From contig MNEW01000010.1 in NCBI GenBank assembly GCA_001917895.1, positions 1-37,967 of the forward strand: DNA of 37,967 nt, written 5' to 3'. The notes below the pieces were generated by a model. The model worked only from the letters and a program-made list of their open reading frames with translations. It was not told the DNA's origin and made no database searches. This DNA comes from Actinobacteria bacterium 13_1_40CM_66_12. GTDB taxonomy: Bacteria > Chloroflexota > Dormibacteria > Dormibacterales > Dormibacteraceae. Every line of letters begins with the position of its first letter. Positions within the stretch are counted from its first letter, which is position 1. This document shows, piece after piece, positions 31,366 to 37,967 of this stretch. The position numbers were made by a program, and so were the translations under genes.

Positions 31366-31623
31366 ATGGCCAGCCAGCTCGACTTCAAGGAACTTCAGGA
31401 GCTCGCCGCCGAGATTCTCGGCATCGAGCCGGACCAGGTGCAGATGGACAAGAGCTTTCAGCGCGACCTCGCCGCCGACTCACTCGACCTCGTCGAGCTC
31501 ATCGCCGCCATCGAGGACAAGTACGACGTCGAGCTTTCCGAGGAAGAGCTCGAGAGGATGAAGCTCATCGGCGACCTCTGGAAGTTTTTGGAGCAAAAGA
31601 CCGCCGAGCGGCTGGAAGCGTAA
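31366..31623 (+). CDS. acpP: Acyl carrier protein
   Basis: 85 residues. The phosphopantetheine motif is DLAADSLDLVELI with Ser39 as attachment site, inside the usual acidic four-helix fold (IEPDQVQMDKSFQRDL; EDKYDVELSEEELERM). It carries acyl intermediates for the FAS II enzymes encoded around it. It lies 9 bp after fabF, with an AGGAGAGG ribosome site before ATG, and 4 bp before fabH, so it is clearly in the operon. Length and charge are typical. Confidence 0.96.
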   Translation: MASQLDFKELQELAAEILGIEPDQVQMDKSFQRDLAADSLDLVELIAAIEDKYDVELSEEELERMKLIGDLWKFLEQKTAERLEA

Positions 31624-31627
31624 GCAG

Positions 31628-32665
31628 ATGGCGATCACCAACGCGTACCGCACACGGTCTGACGCCGTCCAACTGCGCTCGTTCAAGGCCAAGGGGCGTC
31701 CCAGCGCCATCGCGGGGATGGGCGTCTACGCGCCCGAGAGGATCATCACCAACTTCGATCTCGAGAAGATGATGGACACGTCCGACAAATGGATCACGGA
31801 GCGCACGGGGATCCACAAGCGCCACATCGCCGAGCCTGGTACGACCACCTTCGAGATGGCGACCAGGGCCGCGCGCGGCGCGCTCGACGCCGCCGGCATC
31901 AAAGCGCAAGACCTCGACATGATCCTGGTCGGCACGTCGTCGCCCGACGGCCCGTTTCCGTCCGTGGCGTGTCGAGTCCAGAACGAGCTCAACGCTCCGG
32001 GGGCGGTTGCGTGGGACACGCTTGCCGCCTGCACGAGCTTCGTCTACGCGCTCTCGATCGCGGACACGTACATCGCCACCGAGCGCGCCGACAACGTGCT
32101 CGTGATCGGCGCCGAGGTGCTCTCGCGCATGCTCAATTACTCCGACCGCGGCACAGCCGTCATCTTCGGCGATGGCGCGGGCGCGGCGGTGGTCCGCCCG
32201 GCTCCCACCGGCGCCGGGTTCAAGAGCTGGTGCCTCGGGTCTGACGGCCGCGGATACGCCCAGGTCACGGCCGGCAACATCGAGAAGGGCGCATACGCCG
32301 CCAAGGACACGACCCCTTACATCGAAATGGTCGGCCCCGATGTCTTCAAGTTCGCGGTCGACATTTTCATCCGCCAGGCGACCGAGGTGTGCAACACCGC
32401 CGGCGTCGCCCTGGAGGACATCGACCTATGGGTGCCGCACCAGGCGAACTTCCGCATCATCGACGCCGCCGCCAGGCGAATCGGCCTGCCTCTCGACCGC
32501 GTCGCGATCAACATCGACGAATACGGCAACACCTCGAGCGCCTCGATTCCCCTGGCGTTGGAGGAAGCCATTCGCAAGGGCCGTGTCAAGAATGGGGACA
32601 ACGTCCTGCTGGCCGGCTTCGGCTCGGGGCTGACCTGGGGGGCGTGTTTGATGACCTGGGTGTGA
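31628..32665 (+). CDS. fabH: Beta-ketoacyl-ACP synthase III
   Basis: 345 residues. The catalytic triad of the KAS III family is visible: Cys135 (DTLAACTSFVYAL), His271 (WVPHQANFRII) and Asn301 (YGNTSSASIP). The N-terminal GMGVYAPERIITNFDLEKMMDTSDKWITERTGIHKR is the family signature. It starts fatty acid chains by joining acetyl-CoA (or branched acyl-CoA) to malonyl-ACP. An N-terminal extension of about 25 residues (MAITNAYRTRSDAVQLRSFK) precedes the domain and is longer than usual; the real start might be internal, but the ATG lies neatly 4 bp after acpP. Confidence 0.95.
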   Translation: MAITNAYRTRSDAVQLRSFKAKGRPSAIAGMGVYAPERIITNFDLEKMMDTSDKWITERTGIHKRHIAEPGTTTFEMATRAARGALDAAGIKAQDLDMILVGTSSPDGPFPSVACRVQNELNAPGAVAWDTLAACTSFVYALSIADTYIATERADNVLVIGAEVLSRMLNYSDRGTAVIFGDGAGAAVVRPAPTGAGFKSWCLGSDGRGYAQVTAGNIEKGAYAAKDTTPYIEMVGPDVFKFAVDIFIRQATEVCNTAGVALEDIDLWVPHQANFRIIDAAARRIGLPLDRVAINIDEYGNTSSASIPLALEEAIRKGRVKNGDNVLLAGFGSGLTWGACLMTWV

Positions 32666-32666
32666 C

Positions 32667-33620
32667 GTGGGTGTAAATCTCATCGGTCCGATCGCGCTCC
32701 TGTTCCCCGGCCAGGGCGTGCAGAAGCCCGGCATGGGAAAGAACCTCCACGACCGCTACCCTGCCGCGCGTCGCGTGTTCGAGCGCGCCGAAGAGGTGCT
32801 GCAGATGCCCGTGCGCCGGCTCTGCTTCGAAGGACCGCTCGAGGACCTCAATCGCACCGATGTCATCCAGCCATGCGTGATGACGGTGTGCTGGGCGGCT
32901 TATGAGGTGTGGCGCGAGAGCTACGGATTCGAGAACGTGAGCGTGACAGCGGGCCACAGCCTGGGTGAGATCGCGTCGCTCGCCGCGGCGGGCGCCATCC
33001 CATGGGAGACGGCGCTCCTGCTGGTCAAAGAGCGCGGCCGGATCATGGCCCAAGCGGCTGATGAGCAGCCGGGCGGGATGATCGCGATCGTCGGCCTCGA
33101 CGAGGCGCAGGTGGAATCCATCCGCGAGCAGGCTTCGGTCCACGGGCGGCTGTGGGTCGCCAACCGGAATGCCGACGTGCAGTTCGTGCTCTCCGGCGAG
33201 ACGGCGGCCGTGCAGGAGGCGGAGCGACTCGCCCTTGCGGCCGGCGCCCGTCGCGCCCTCATCCTCACCATTCCGCTGCCGGCACATTCACCCCTGATGG
33301 CGGGGGCCGCGGCCGCGTTCCGCAAGGTGGTCGACCGGCTGCAGCTCACCGCGCCGTCGATCCCGGTCCTCGCGAACGCCTCCGGCGAGGCGATGCGGAC
33401 GGTCGCCGCATTGCAGGACGAGCTTCGCCAGCAGATGCTGCGCCAGGTCGACTGGGCGCGCACCATGGTTTCCATGCGGGCGATGAAGGTCAGGACCGTC
33501 GTCGAGCTCGGCCCCGGCCGGGTGCTGGCGAGCCTCGCCGCCAAGCACATTCCAGGCGTGGACACCTGGAACGCCGAGGAGCTGTTCATCGACTTCGCGG
33601 ACAACCCAGCCACGGCATGA
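32667..33620 (+). CDS. fabD: Malonyl-CoA:ACP transacylase
   Basis: 317 residues, GTG start 1 bp after the fabH stop. The signature LLFPGQGVQKPGMG opens the fold. The nucleophile is Ser98 in GHSLGEIASL, and the partner His207 sits in PLPAHSPLM. It loads malonyl groups from CoA onto ACP for elongation by FabF and initiation by FabH. The length fits the family. The 3' end overlaps fabG by 4 bp (ATGA). Confidence 0.95.
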   Translation: MGVNLIGPIALLFPGQGVQKPGMGKNLHDRYPAARRVFERAEEVLQMPVRRLCFEGPLEDLNRTDVIQPCVMTVCWAAYEVWRESYGFENVSVTAGHSLGEIASLAAAGAIPWETALLLVKERGRIMAQAADEQPGGMIAIVGLDEAQVESIREQASVHGRLWVANRNADVQFVLSGETAAVQEAERLALAAGARRALILTIPLPAHSPLMAGAAAAFRKVVDRLQLTAPSIPVLANASGEAMRTVAALQDELRQQMLRQVDWARTMVSMRAMKVRTVVELGPGRVLASLAAKHIPGVDTWNAEELFIDFADNPATA

Positions 33621-34348
33621 GTGCCGACCTCGAAGGTAAAACCGCCCTCGTCACGGGCGGTGGTAAAGGCATTGGGCGCGCCATCAGCCAGGCGCTGGCC
33701 GCGATGGGCGCGAAGGTGGTCGTGAACTACCGGTCGGACAAGGCCGCCGCCGAGGAGACCGCGGCCGGGCTGCGCGGAGCGAGCGCGCACAAGGCCGATG
33801 TCGGCGACCCGGCTCAGGTCGAGGCGATGGTGAAATCGATCGGGCGGGTGGACGTGCTCGTCAACAACGCCGGCGCGGTGCGCGACAAGCTGCTTATCCA
33901 GATGTCGCCGCCGGATTGGGAGGAGCTGATCCGCACCGACCTCCTTTCCGCCTTCGCAACGACTCGCGCCGCCATCATGTCGGGCATGATGCGCGCGAGA
34001 TGGGGCCGCATCGTCAACATCTCCTCGATCGTGGGCCTGACCGGCAACGCGGGCCAATCCAACTACGCGGCCGCCAAAGCCGGGCTGATCGGTTTCACGA
34101 AATCGGTCGCTCGCGAATACGGCTCGAGGAACATCACGTGCAACGCGGTCGCGCCCGGTTACGTCCGCACCGAGCTGACCACCGGCTCGCTCACCGATGA
34201 CATGGTGGGGGAGCTGGTCAAAATGACACCCATCAAGCGCGAGGGGACAGCAGAGGACGTCGCGGCGGCGGTCGCGTTTCTATGTTCTGAGCGCGCCGGT
34301 TTCATCACCGGGCAGGTGATCGCGGTCGACGGAGGGCTCAGCTTGTGA
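33617..34348 (+). CDS. fabG: 3-oxoacyl-ACP reductase (SDR family)
   Basis: 243 residues from ATG 33617, which overlaps the fabD stop. The NADP(H) motif is TGGGKGIG (13-20), followed by the NNAG motif and the catalytic Ser137, Tyr150 and Lys154 (NISSIVG, SNYAAAK). The structural Asn of the SDR tetrad, normally in a TNL motif, reads TDL (Asp108) here; this is a departure from the common pattern. It reduces beta-ketoacyl-ACP in each elongation cycle. A dehydratase (fabZ/fabA) and enoyl reductase are not in the window and must lie elsewhere. Confidence 0.93.
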   Translation: MSADLEGKTALVTGGGKGIGRAISQALAAMGAKVVVNYRSDKAAAEETAAGLRGASAHKADVGDPAQVEAMVKSIGRVDVLVNNAGAVRDKLLIQMSPPDWEELIRTDLLSAFATTRAAIMSGMMRARWGRIVNISSIVGLTGNAGQSNYAAAKAGLIGFTKSVAREYGSRNITCNAVAPGYVRTELTTGSLTDDMVGELVKMTPIKREGTAEDVAAAVAFLCSERAGFITGQVIAVDGGLSL

Positions 34349-35175
34349 TGGAGCTCGCGAAGACGCATGCCGAGATCCCCATCGCGGGCGGCAAGCTGCC
34401 CCCCATCCCTCTGCCGACGAACTGCCCGGGTTGTGGCGTCGGCCTTGATGTCGACGTGCTTCGTAAGCACGCCTACGTGTGCACGTGCGGCCATCATTTC
34501 CGGCTCGGCGGCGATGCCTGGATTGCTCTAATCGCCGATCGCGGATCCTGGAAGGAGCGGTGGGGCGATGTCCGCTCCCACGACCTTCTGAACTGGAAGG
34601 TCCCCAAGCCATACCAGGCGACCATCGACCAGCTCGCGGATGAGGGCCTGAACGAGGCTGTCCGCACCGGCACCTGCACTCTCGGCCGGCGCCAGATCTG
34701 GTTGGCGGTGTTCGATTTTCGGTTTGTCGGCGGGACGCTGTCCATCGTCGCCGGCGAACGCCTGGCGCGAGGGATGGAGCAGGCCGCCGCCTCGGGCCTG
34801 CCCTACGTGCTCGTTTCGGCTTCCGGCGGCGCGCGTATGCAGGAAGGCGTGCTTGCCCTCATGCAGATGGCGAAGGTCAACGCCGCGGTCGGCCGTCTGG
34901 ATGCGGCGGGAGTCCCGTTCTTCTCAGTGCTCACCGACCCCACCTTCGGCGGCACGGCCGCATCGCTGGCGCTGGTCGCGGACATCAACATCGCGGAACC
35001 CGGTGCGGCCATCGGGTTCACCGGTCCTCGCGTGATCAAGCAGGCGACGTATGCCGACCTCCCCGCAGGCTTTCAGAGCGCCGAGTTTCAGCTCGCCCGC
35101 GGCCAGATCGACATGGTGGTGGCGCGCACTGAGCTGCGGCGACTGCTTGCTCATGTCCTGGAGATGTATCCATGA
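34348..35175 (+). CDS. accD: Acetyl-CoA carboxylase carboxyltransferase subunit beta
   Basis: 275 residues from ATG 34348 (TGATG junction with fabG). The N-terminal zinc ribbon has CPGC, then a 15-residue spacer and CTC instead of the normal CxxC (VCTCGHHFRL), one residue short. The crotonase-fold part has ASGGARMQEGVLALMQMAK and PTFGGTAASLA for the oxyanion holes and substrate site. With AccA it transfers carboxyl from carboxybiotin to acetyl-CoA to make malonyl-CoA. It overlaps accA by 4 bp. The altered Zn ligand spacing could be tolerated but is worth checking. Confidence 0.95.
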   Translation: MELAKTHAEIPIAGGKLPPIPLPTNCPGCGVGLDVDVLRKHAYVCTCGHHFRLGGDAWIALIADRGSWKERWGDVRSHDLLNWKVPKPYQATIDQLADEGLNEAVRTGTCTLGRRQIWLAVFDFRFVGGTLSIVAGERLARGMEQAAASGLPYVLVSASGGARMQEGVLALMQMAKVNAAVGRLDAAGVPFFSVLTDPTFGGTAASLALVADINIAEPGAAIGFTGPRVIKQATYADLPAGFQSAEFQLARGQIDMVVARTELRRLLAHVLEMYP

Positions 35176-36032
35176 CCAGGCACGGCCGGCGCCCGGAGGA
35201 GACGACGCTCACGGTCTGGCAGGTCGTCGAGCTCGCGCGCCATCCCAACCGGCCCTATTCGCTCGACTACATCCGCCGGCTCGCACCTGACTTCATCGAG
35301 CTGCACGGCGATCGCCTGTCAGGTGACGATCCCGCGCTCGTCGCCGGTGTCGGCACATGGCACGGGCGCACCACGATGTTCCTCGGTCATCAGAAAGGAC
35401 GCAGCCTGAAGGAGAGGGTCGCGCGGAACTGGGGCATGATGCACCCAGAGGGCTATCGCAAGGCGATTCGCCTCGCGCACCATGCCGCGAAGTTCGGCTT
35501 TCCAATCGTCTCCCTGATCGACACTCCTGGGGCGTACCCGGGAGCCGGCGCCGAGGAGCGCGGCATCGCGGCCGCGATCGCGCGGTCGATCCTTGAATTG
35601 TTCCGCGTGCGAGTGCCGATCGTCGCGGCGGTGATCGGCGAGGGCGGGAGCGGAGGCGCGCTCGGCATGGGTGTCGCGGACCGCGTGATCATGCTCGAGA
35701 ACTCGATCTACTCCGTCGCGTCACCGGAGGCGGCGGCGTCCATCGTCTGGCGTGACAACGCTCGCAAGGTCGAGGCGGCGGAGCAGCTGCAGCTCACGTC
35801 GCGCGACCTGCTGGCGATGGGCGTGGTGGAAGAGGTCGTCACCGAACCCGACGGCGGCGCCCAGCTCGATTACGACGCTGCGGCTCGAGTGCTCGATGAA
35901 GCTCTGCACCGTCACCTGCAACCGCTGCTGGAACAGCCCGCCGAGGAGCTGCTGCAGCATCGCTACGAGCGGTTCCGCTACATCGATTCGCTGGTGCATG
36001 CCGAACCCCATTTCGGCCCGAAAATCGATTAG
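35172..36032 (+). CDS. accA: Acetyl-CoA carboxylase carboxyltransferase subunit alpha
   Basis: 286 residues. Family motifs are FIELHGDRLSGDDPALVAGVG, MMHPEGYRKAIRLAHHAAKFGFPIVSLIDTPGAYPG, GEGGSGGALGMGVADRVIMLENSIYSVASPEAAASI and the C-terminal helical end. It forms the (AccA-AccD)2 carboxyltransferase. The N-terminal region is about 30 residues shorter than in E. coli, but the catalytic core is complete. The biotin carboxylase (accC) and carrier (accB) are not in the window. Its stop TAG is directly followed by the GTG of dtd. Confidence 0.96.
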   Translation: MTRHGRRPEETTLTVWQVVELARHPNRPYSLDYIRRLAPDFIELHGDRLSGDDPALVAGVGTWHGRTTMFLGHQKGRSLKERVARNWGMMHPEGYRKAIRLAHHAAKFGFPIVSLIDTPGAYPGAGAEERGIAAAIARSILELFRVRVPIVAAVIGEGGSGGALGMGVADRVIMLENSIYSVASPEAAASIVWRDNARKVEAAEQLQLTSRDLLAMGVVEEVVTEPDGGAQLDYDAAARVLDEALHRHLQPLLEQPAEELLQHRYERFRYIDSLVHAEPHFGPKID

Positions 36033-36500
36033 GTGCGGATCGTCGCGCAGCGCGTGACCTCCGGGTCGGTGACCTGGGAGGAATCCGCCACCAAACGGGT
36101 TGCAACCATCGGACCAGGCCTCGTGTTGTTGGTCGGTGCGGGGTCAGATGACGATGAATCCACGGTGCGCAGGCTCGCGGACAAGGTGGTCGACCTGCGT
36201 GTGTTCGCGGACGAGGCAGGAAAGATGAACCTGAGCCTCGAGGATGTCAAGGGCTCGGCCCTGCTCGTGTCCCAGTTCACGCTGTTCGCTGACATGAGCC
36301 GCGGACGCCGCCCGAGCTTGCTCAAGGCGGGCGACCCCAAGCGGGCCGAAGAGCTGTATCTCGCTTTCATCCAGCGATTCCGCGAGCGTGGAATAGAGAC
36401 TCGCACCGGGAGTTTTGGAGCGGATATGCGGGTGACCATCGAGAACGACGGTCCGGTGACGCTGGTGCTCTCGTCTGACGATTGGCCAACGCGTGTCTGA
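36033..36500 (+). CDS. dtd: D-aminoacyl-tRNA deacylase
   Basis: 155 residues, GTG start abutting the accA stop. The DTD signatures are present: N-terminal VAQRVTSGSVTWE, the SQFTLFAD motif (catalytic Ser-Gln region) and the cross-subunit NDGPVT motif near the C-terminus. It removes D-amino acids mischarged on tRNA, in the cytoplasm. It is probably a passenger of the operon rather than functionally linked to lipid synthesis. The 3' end overlaps the next gene by 8 bp. Confidence 0.94.
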   Translation: MRIVAQRVTSGSVTWEESATKRVATIGPGLVLLVGAGSDDDESTVRRLADKVVDLRVFADEAGKMNLSLEDVKGSALLVSQFTLFADMSRGRRPSLLKAGDPKRAEELYLAFIQRFRERGIETRTGSFGADMRVTIENDGPVTLVLSSDDWPTRV

Positions 36501-37422
36501 TTCCAACCGCGGCCTCATCCCGTACCTCGCTCTCGTCGGCCTTGCCTTGATCTGGGGCGTCTCGTTTCTCTTCATCAAGGTCGCGGTCCACGACATGAGC
36601 CCCATCGCGCTTGTGCTCATCCGCTCCGCCTCGGGCTGCATCGCCCTGGCTTTGATCGTGCGCGCAATGGGCCGTCCATTGTTCGGCGAGGGCTGGCGCC
36701 GCCGGCTCGTCCCGTTCGCGATTCTTGGGATCACGGGAGGCCTCCTGCCGTGGGCCGGCATCGCGTGGGGCGAAACGCGGATTTCGAGCGGGCTGGCCAG
36801 CATCCTGAACTCGACGACTCCCCTCTGGACCGCGGTGCTCGTCTACTGGGTGATCCCCAGCGACCGGCCGAGCCCATTGAACTACGCGGGTGTCTTGATC
36901 GGCCTCGCGGGGGTCGTCCTCCTGGTCGTACCCGACCTCGCGGCCAAAGGGATCGGTGGCAGCGCGGTGGGCGCGCTGGCGGTAGTGCTGGCATCGCTCT
37001 CATACGCCGTGAATGCTCTCTACCAGCGACGGAAGCTACGCGAGGTCAGCGTCTACGAGGTTGCCCTTGGTCAGCTGGCCGCGACCGCGCTGTTTGCACT
37101 TCCCTTCGCTGCGCCTGTGCTGCCCAGCGTGCACGTCGCGCTGCCTTCGATGGCAGCCGTCATCGCTCTCGGCGTCGGTGGCTCGGCGATTGGTTTGCTG
37201 CTCTACTTCTACATCCTGAACACGCTCGGCCCGGTGCAGGCGACCGGGGTGACGCTGCTGGTTCCCGTCACGGCGGTGATCTGGGGCGTCATTCTTCTGA
37301 ATGAGGTCGTCACCGTTCCGATCATCATTGGCATGGTGGTGATCCTCACGGGCATCGTGCTGACAAACGTGCGAGCTCGCAAGCCGAAGCAAGTCACCGA
37401 GAAAGAACCGGCCGCGGCGTGA
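36493..37422 (+). CDS. EamA/DMT-family transporter
   Basis: 309 residues, about ten membrane helices as two EamA repeats. The first begins LIPYLALVGLALIWGVSFLFIKVAV, and the second ends LGPVQATGVTLLVPVTAVIWGVILLNE, the usual closing element of the fold. Members export or import small metabolites, often amino acids. The start at GTG 36493 gives an 8-bp overlap with dtd, and its stop overlaps the next gene (GTGA). Its pairing with a threonine dehydratase-like gene may hint at amino acid efflux, but the substrate is unknown. The C-terminus is charged and short (KPKQVTEKEPAAA). Confidence 0.9.
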   Translation: MSDSNRGLIPYLALVGLALIWGVSFLFIKVAVHDMSPIALVLIRSASGCIALALIVRAMGRPLFGEGWRRRLVPFAILGITGGLLPWAGIAWGETRISSGLASILNSTTPLWTAVLVYWVIPSDRPSPLNYAGVLIGLAGVVLLVVPDLAAKGIGGSAVGALAVVLASLSYAVNALYQRRKLREVSVYEVALGQLAATALFALPFAAPVLPSVHVALPSMAAVIALGVGGSAIGLLLYFYILNTLGPVQATGVTLLVPVTAVIWGVILLNEVVTVPIIIGMVVILTGIVLTNVRARKPKQVTEKEPAAA

Positions 37423-37967
37423 GCCGATTTCTGGGCGAGCACGCCGAGGGAGTGCGTGCGGCCGCCGAGCGCATCCGTCCGTACGTGCGCCGCACGCCGG
37501 CGCTCCGCACGGACCTGAGCCCGCACCTGCGCCTGAAAGCGGAATGCTTCCAGGTCACGGGGTCGTTCAAGCCCCGGGGTGCTTTCAATGCGGTGCTGTC
37601 GTTGGTGGAACGCGGCCCGCGGCCCGAGGGCGTGATCGCGGTCAGCTCGGGCAACCACGCACAGGCGGTTGCGCTGGCTGCCCGCACGGTCGGGCTGCCC
37701 GCTCTCATTCTCATCCCCGAGGACGCCAACCCGGCCAAGGTCGAGGCGACTCGAGCTTTGGGCGCTGAGGTCATGCAGGAGGGCATCACGTTCGCGAATC
37801 GCGAAGAGCGGCTGCATGAGGTCATGGCCGAGCGGCAGCTGACGCTGGTACACCCATTCGATGATTGGAACGTGATCCACGGACAGGGCACGGCGGCTCT
37901 CGAGCTCCTGGAGGATGAGCGTGGCCTCGATGTGATCGCGGCGCCGGTGGGCGGAGGTGGCCTGCTG
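37419..37967 (+). CDS. PLP-dependent threonine dehydratase/serine racemase-like enzyme (partial)
   Basis: 183 codons are present and the gene continues beyond the right edge. The fold type II PLP motif GSFKPRGAFNA has the Schiff-base Lys51. SSGNHAQAVALAAR is the cofactor 3'-OH/substrate loop, and PVGGGGLL at the edge is the phosphate-binding glycine loop. Such enzymes deaminate threonine or serine, or racemise serine. The visible part cannot separate these, nor show whether an ACT domain (biosynthetic IlvA) follows. The GTG start overlaps the EamA stop by 4 bp, so transporter and enzyme are co-expressed. Confidence 0.9.
   Translation, partial: MSRFLGEHAEGVRAAAERIRPYVRRTPALRTDLSPHLRLKAECFQVTGSFKPRGAFNAVLSLVERGPRPEGVIAVSSGNHAQAVALAARTVGLPALILIPEDANPAKVEATRALGAEVMQEGITFANREERLHEVMAERQLTLVHPFDDWNVIHGQGTAALELLEDERGLDVIAAPVGGGGLL

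Noticed and set aside
1..37967. CRISPR arrays, IS elements, phage genes, tRNA or rRNA genes
   Set aside because: No regularly spaced repeats, transposase or integrase motifs, or recognisable cloverleaf were seen by eye. A dedicated tRNA scan was not possible.

Overview
The window is about 38 kb of dense, high-GC bacterial DNA. No gap between genes exceeds about 100 bp. I see no rRNA, tRNA, CRISPR array, insertion sequence or phage gene. Gene content fits a soil-type high-GC Terrabacteria lineage, such as Chloroflexota/Dormibacterota or a relative of Actinobacteria. The reasons are an AdnAB-type helicase-nuclease pair, a PucR/FasR-like regulator beside a fatty-acid operon, Actinobacteria-like ETF genes and many apparently leaderless promoters. 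The taxonomic placement is inference.

Region 1 (1-11101, minus strand) is a catabolic cluster. Reading along the minus strand it holds a GntR/FCD regulator, a metallophosphoesterase, an APC permease, a 26-bp palindrome, an iron-dependent alcohol dehydrogenase, an aldehyde dehydrogenase, a nucleotidyltransferase-fold protein, a dimethylglycine/sarcosine dehydrogenase-like FAD-GcvT fusion, ETF beta and alpha, and the start of a membrane Fe-S oxidoreductase. Most junctions are 4-bp overlaps. The likely logic is uptake of an amine or amino-acid derivative, oxidation and demethylation, then electron flow through ETF to the membrane quinone pool. The substrate is unknown.

Region 2 (11158-17181) holds an MFS transporter, a CPBP membrane protease, a DsbA-fold protein, an unusual membrane-anchored sigma region-4 protein, and two divergent polytopic glycosyltransferases that share a -10 region.

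Region 3 (17213-24315) encodes two overlapping UvrD-type helicase/PD-(D/E)XK nuclease fusions (AdnAB-like), a small overlapping DUF4031-like protein, and a basic phasin-like protein behind a canonical promoter overlaid by an operator-like repeat.

Region 4 (24353-28742) holds a PfkB kinase, an ABC-2 exporter pair, a HIT protein, a DinB-like protein and a dienelactone hydrolase.

Region 5 (28799-37967) is a type II fatty-acid synthesis locus: FasR-like regulator, fabF, acpP, fabH, fabD, fabG, accD and accA. D-aminoacyl-tRNA deacylase, an EamA transporter and the start of a threonine dehydratase-like gene follow.

Two normally intact core genes, etfB and fabF, each show an out-of-frame internal deletion of nearly the same estimated size (about 77 bp). 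This is either real double gene decay or, more likely, a shared assembly artefact.
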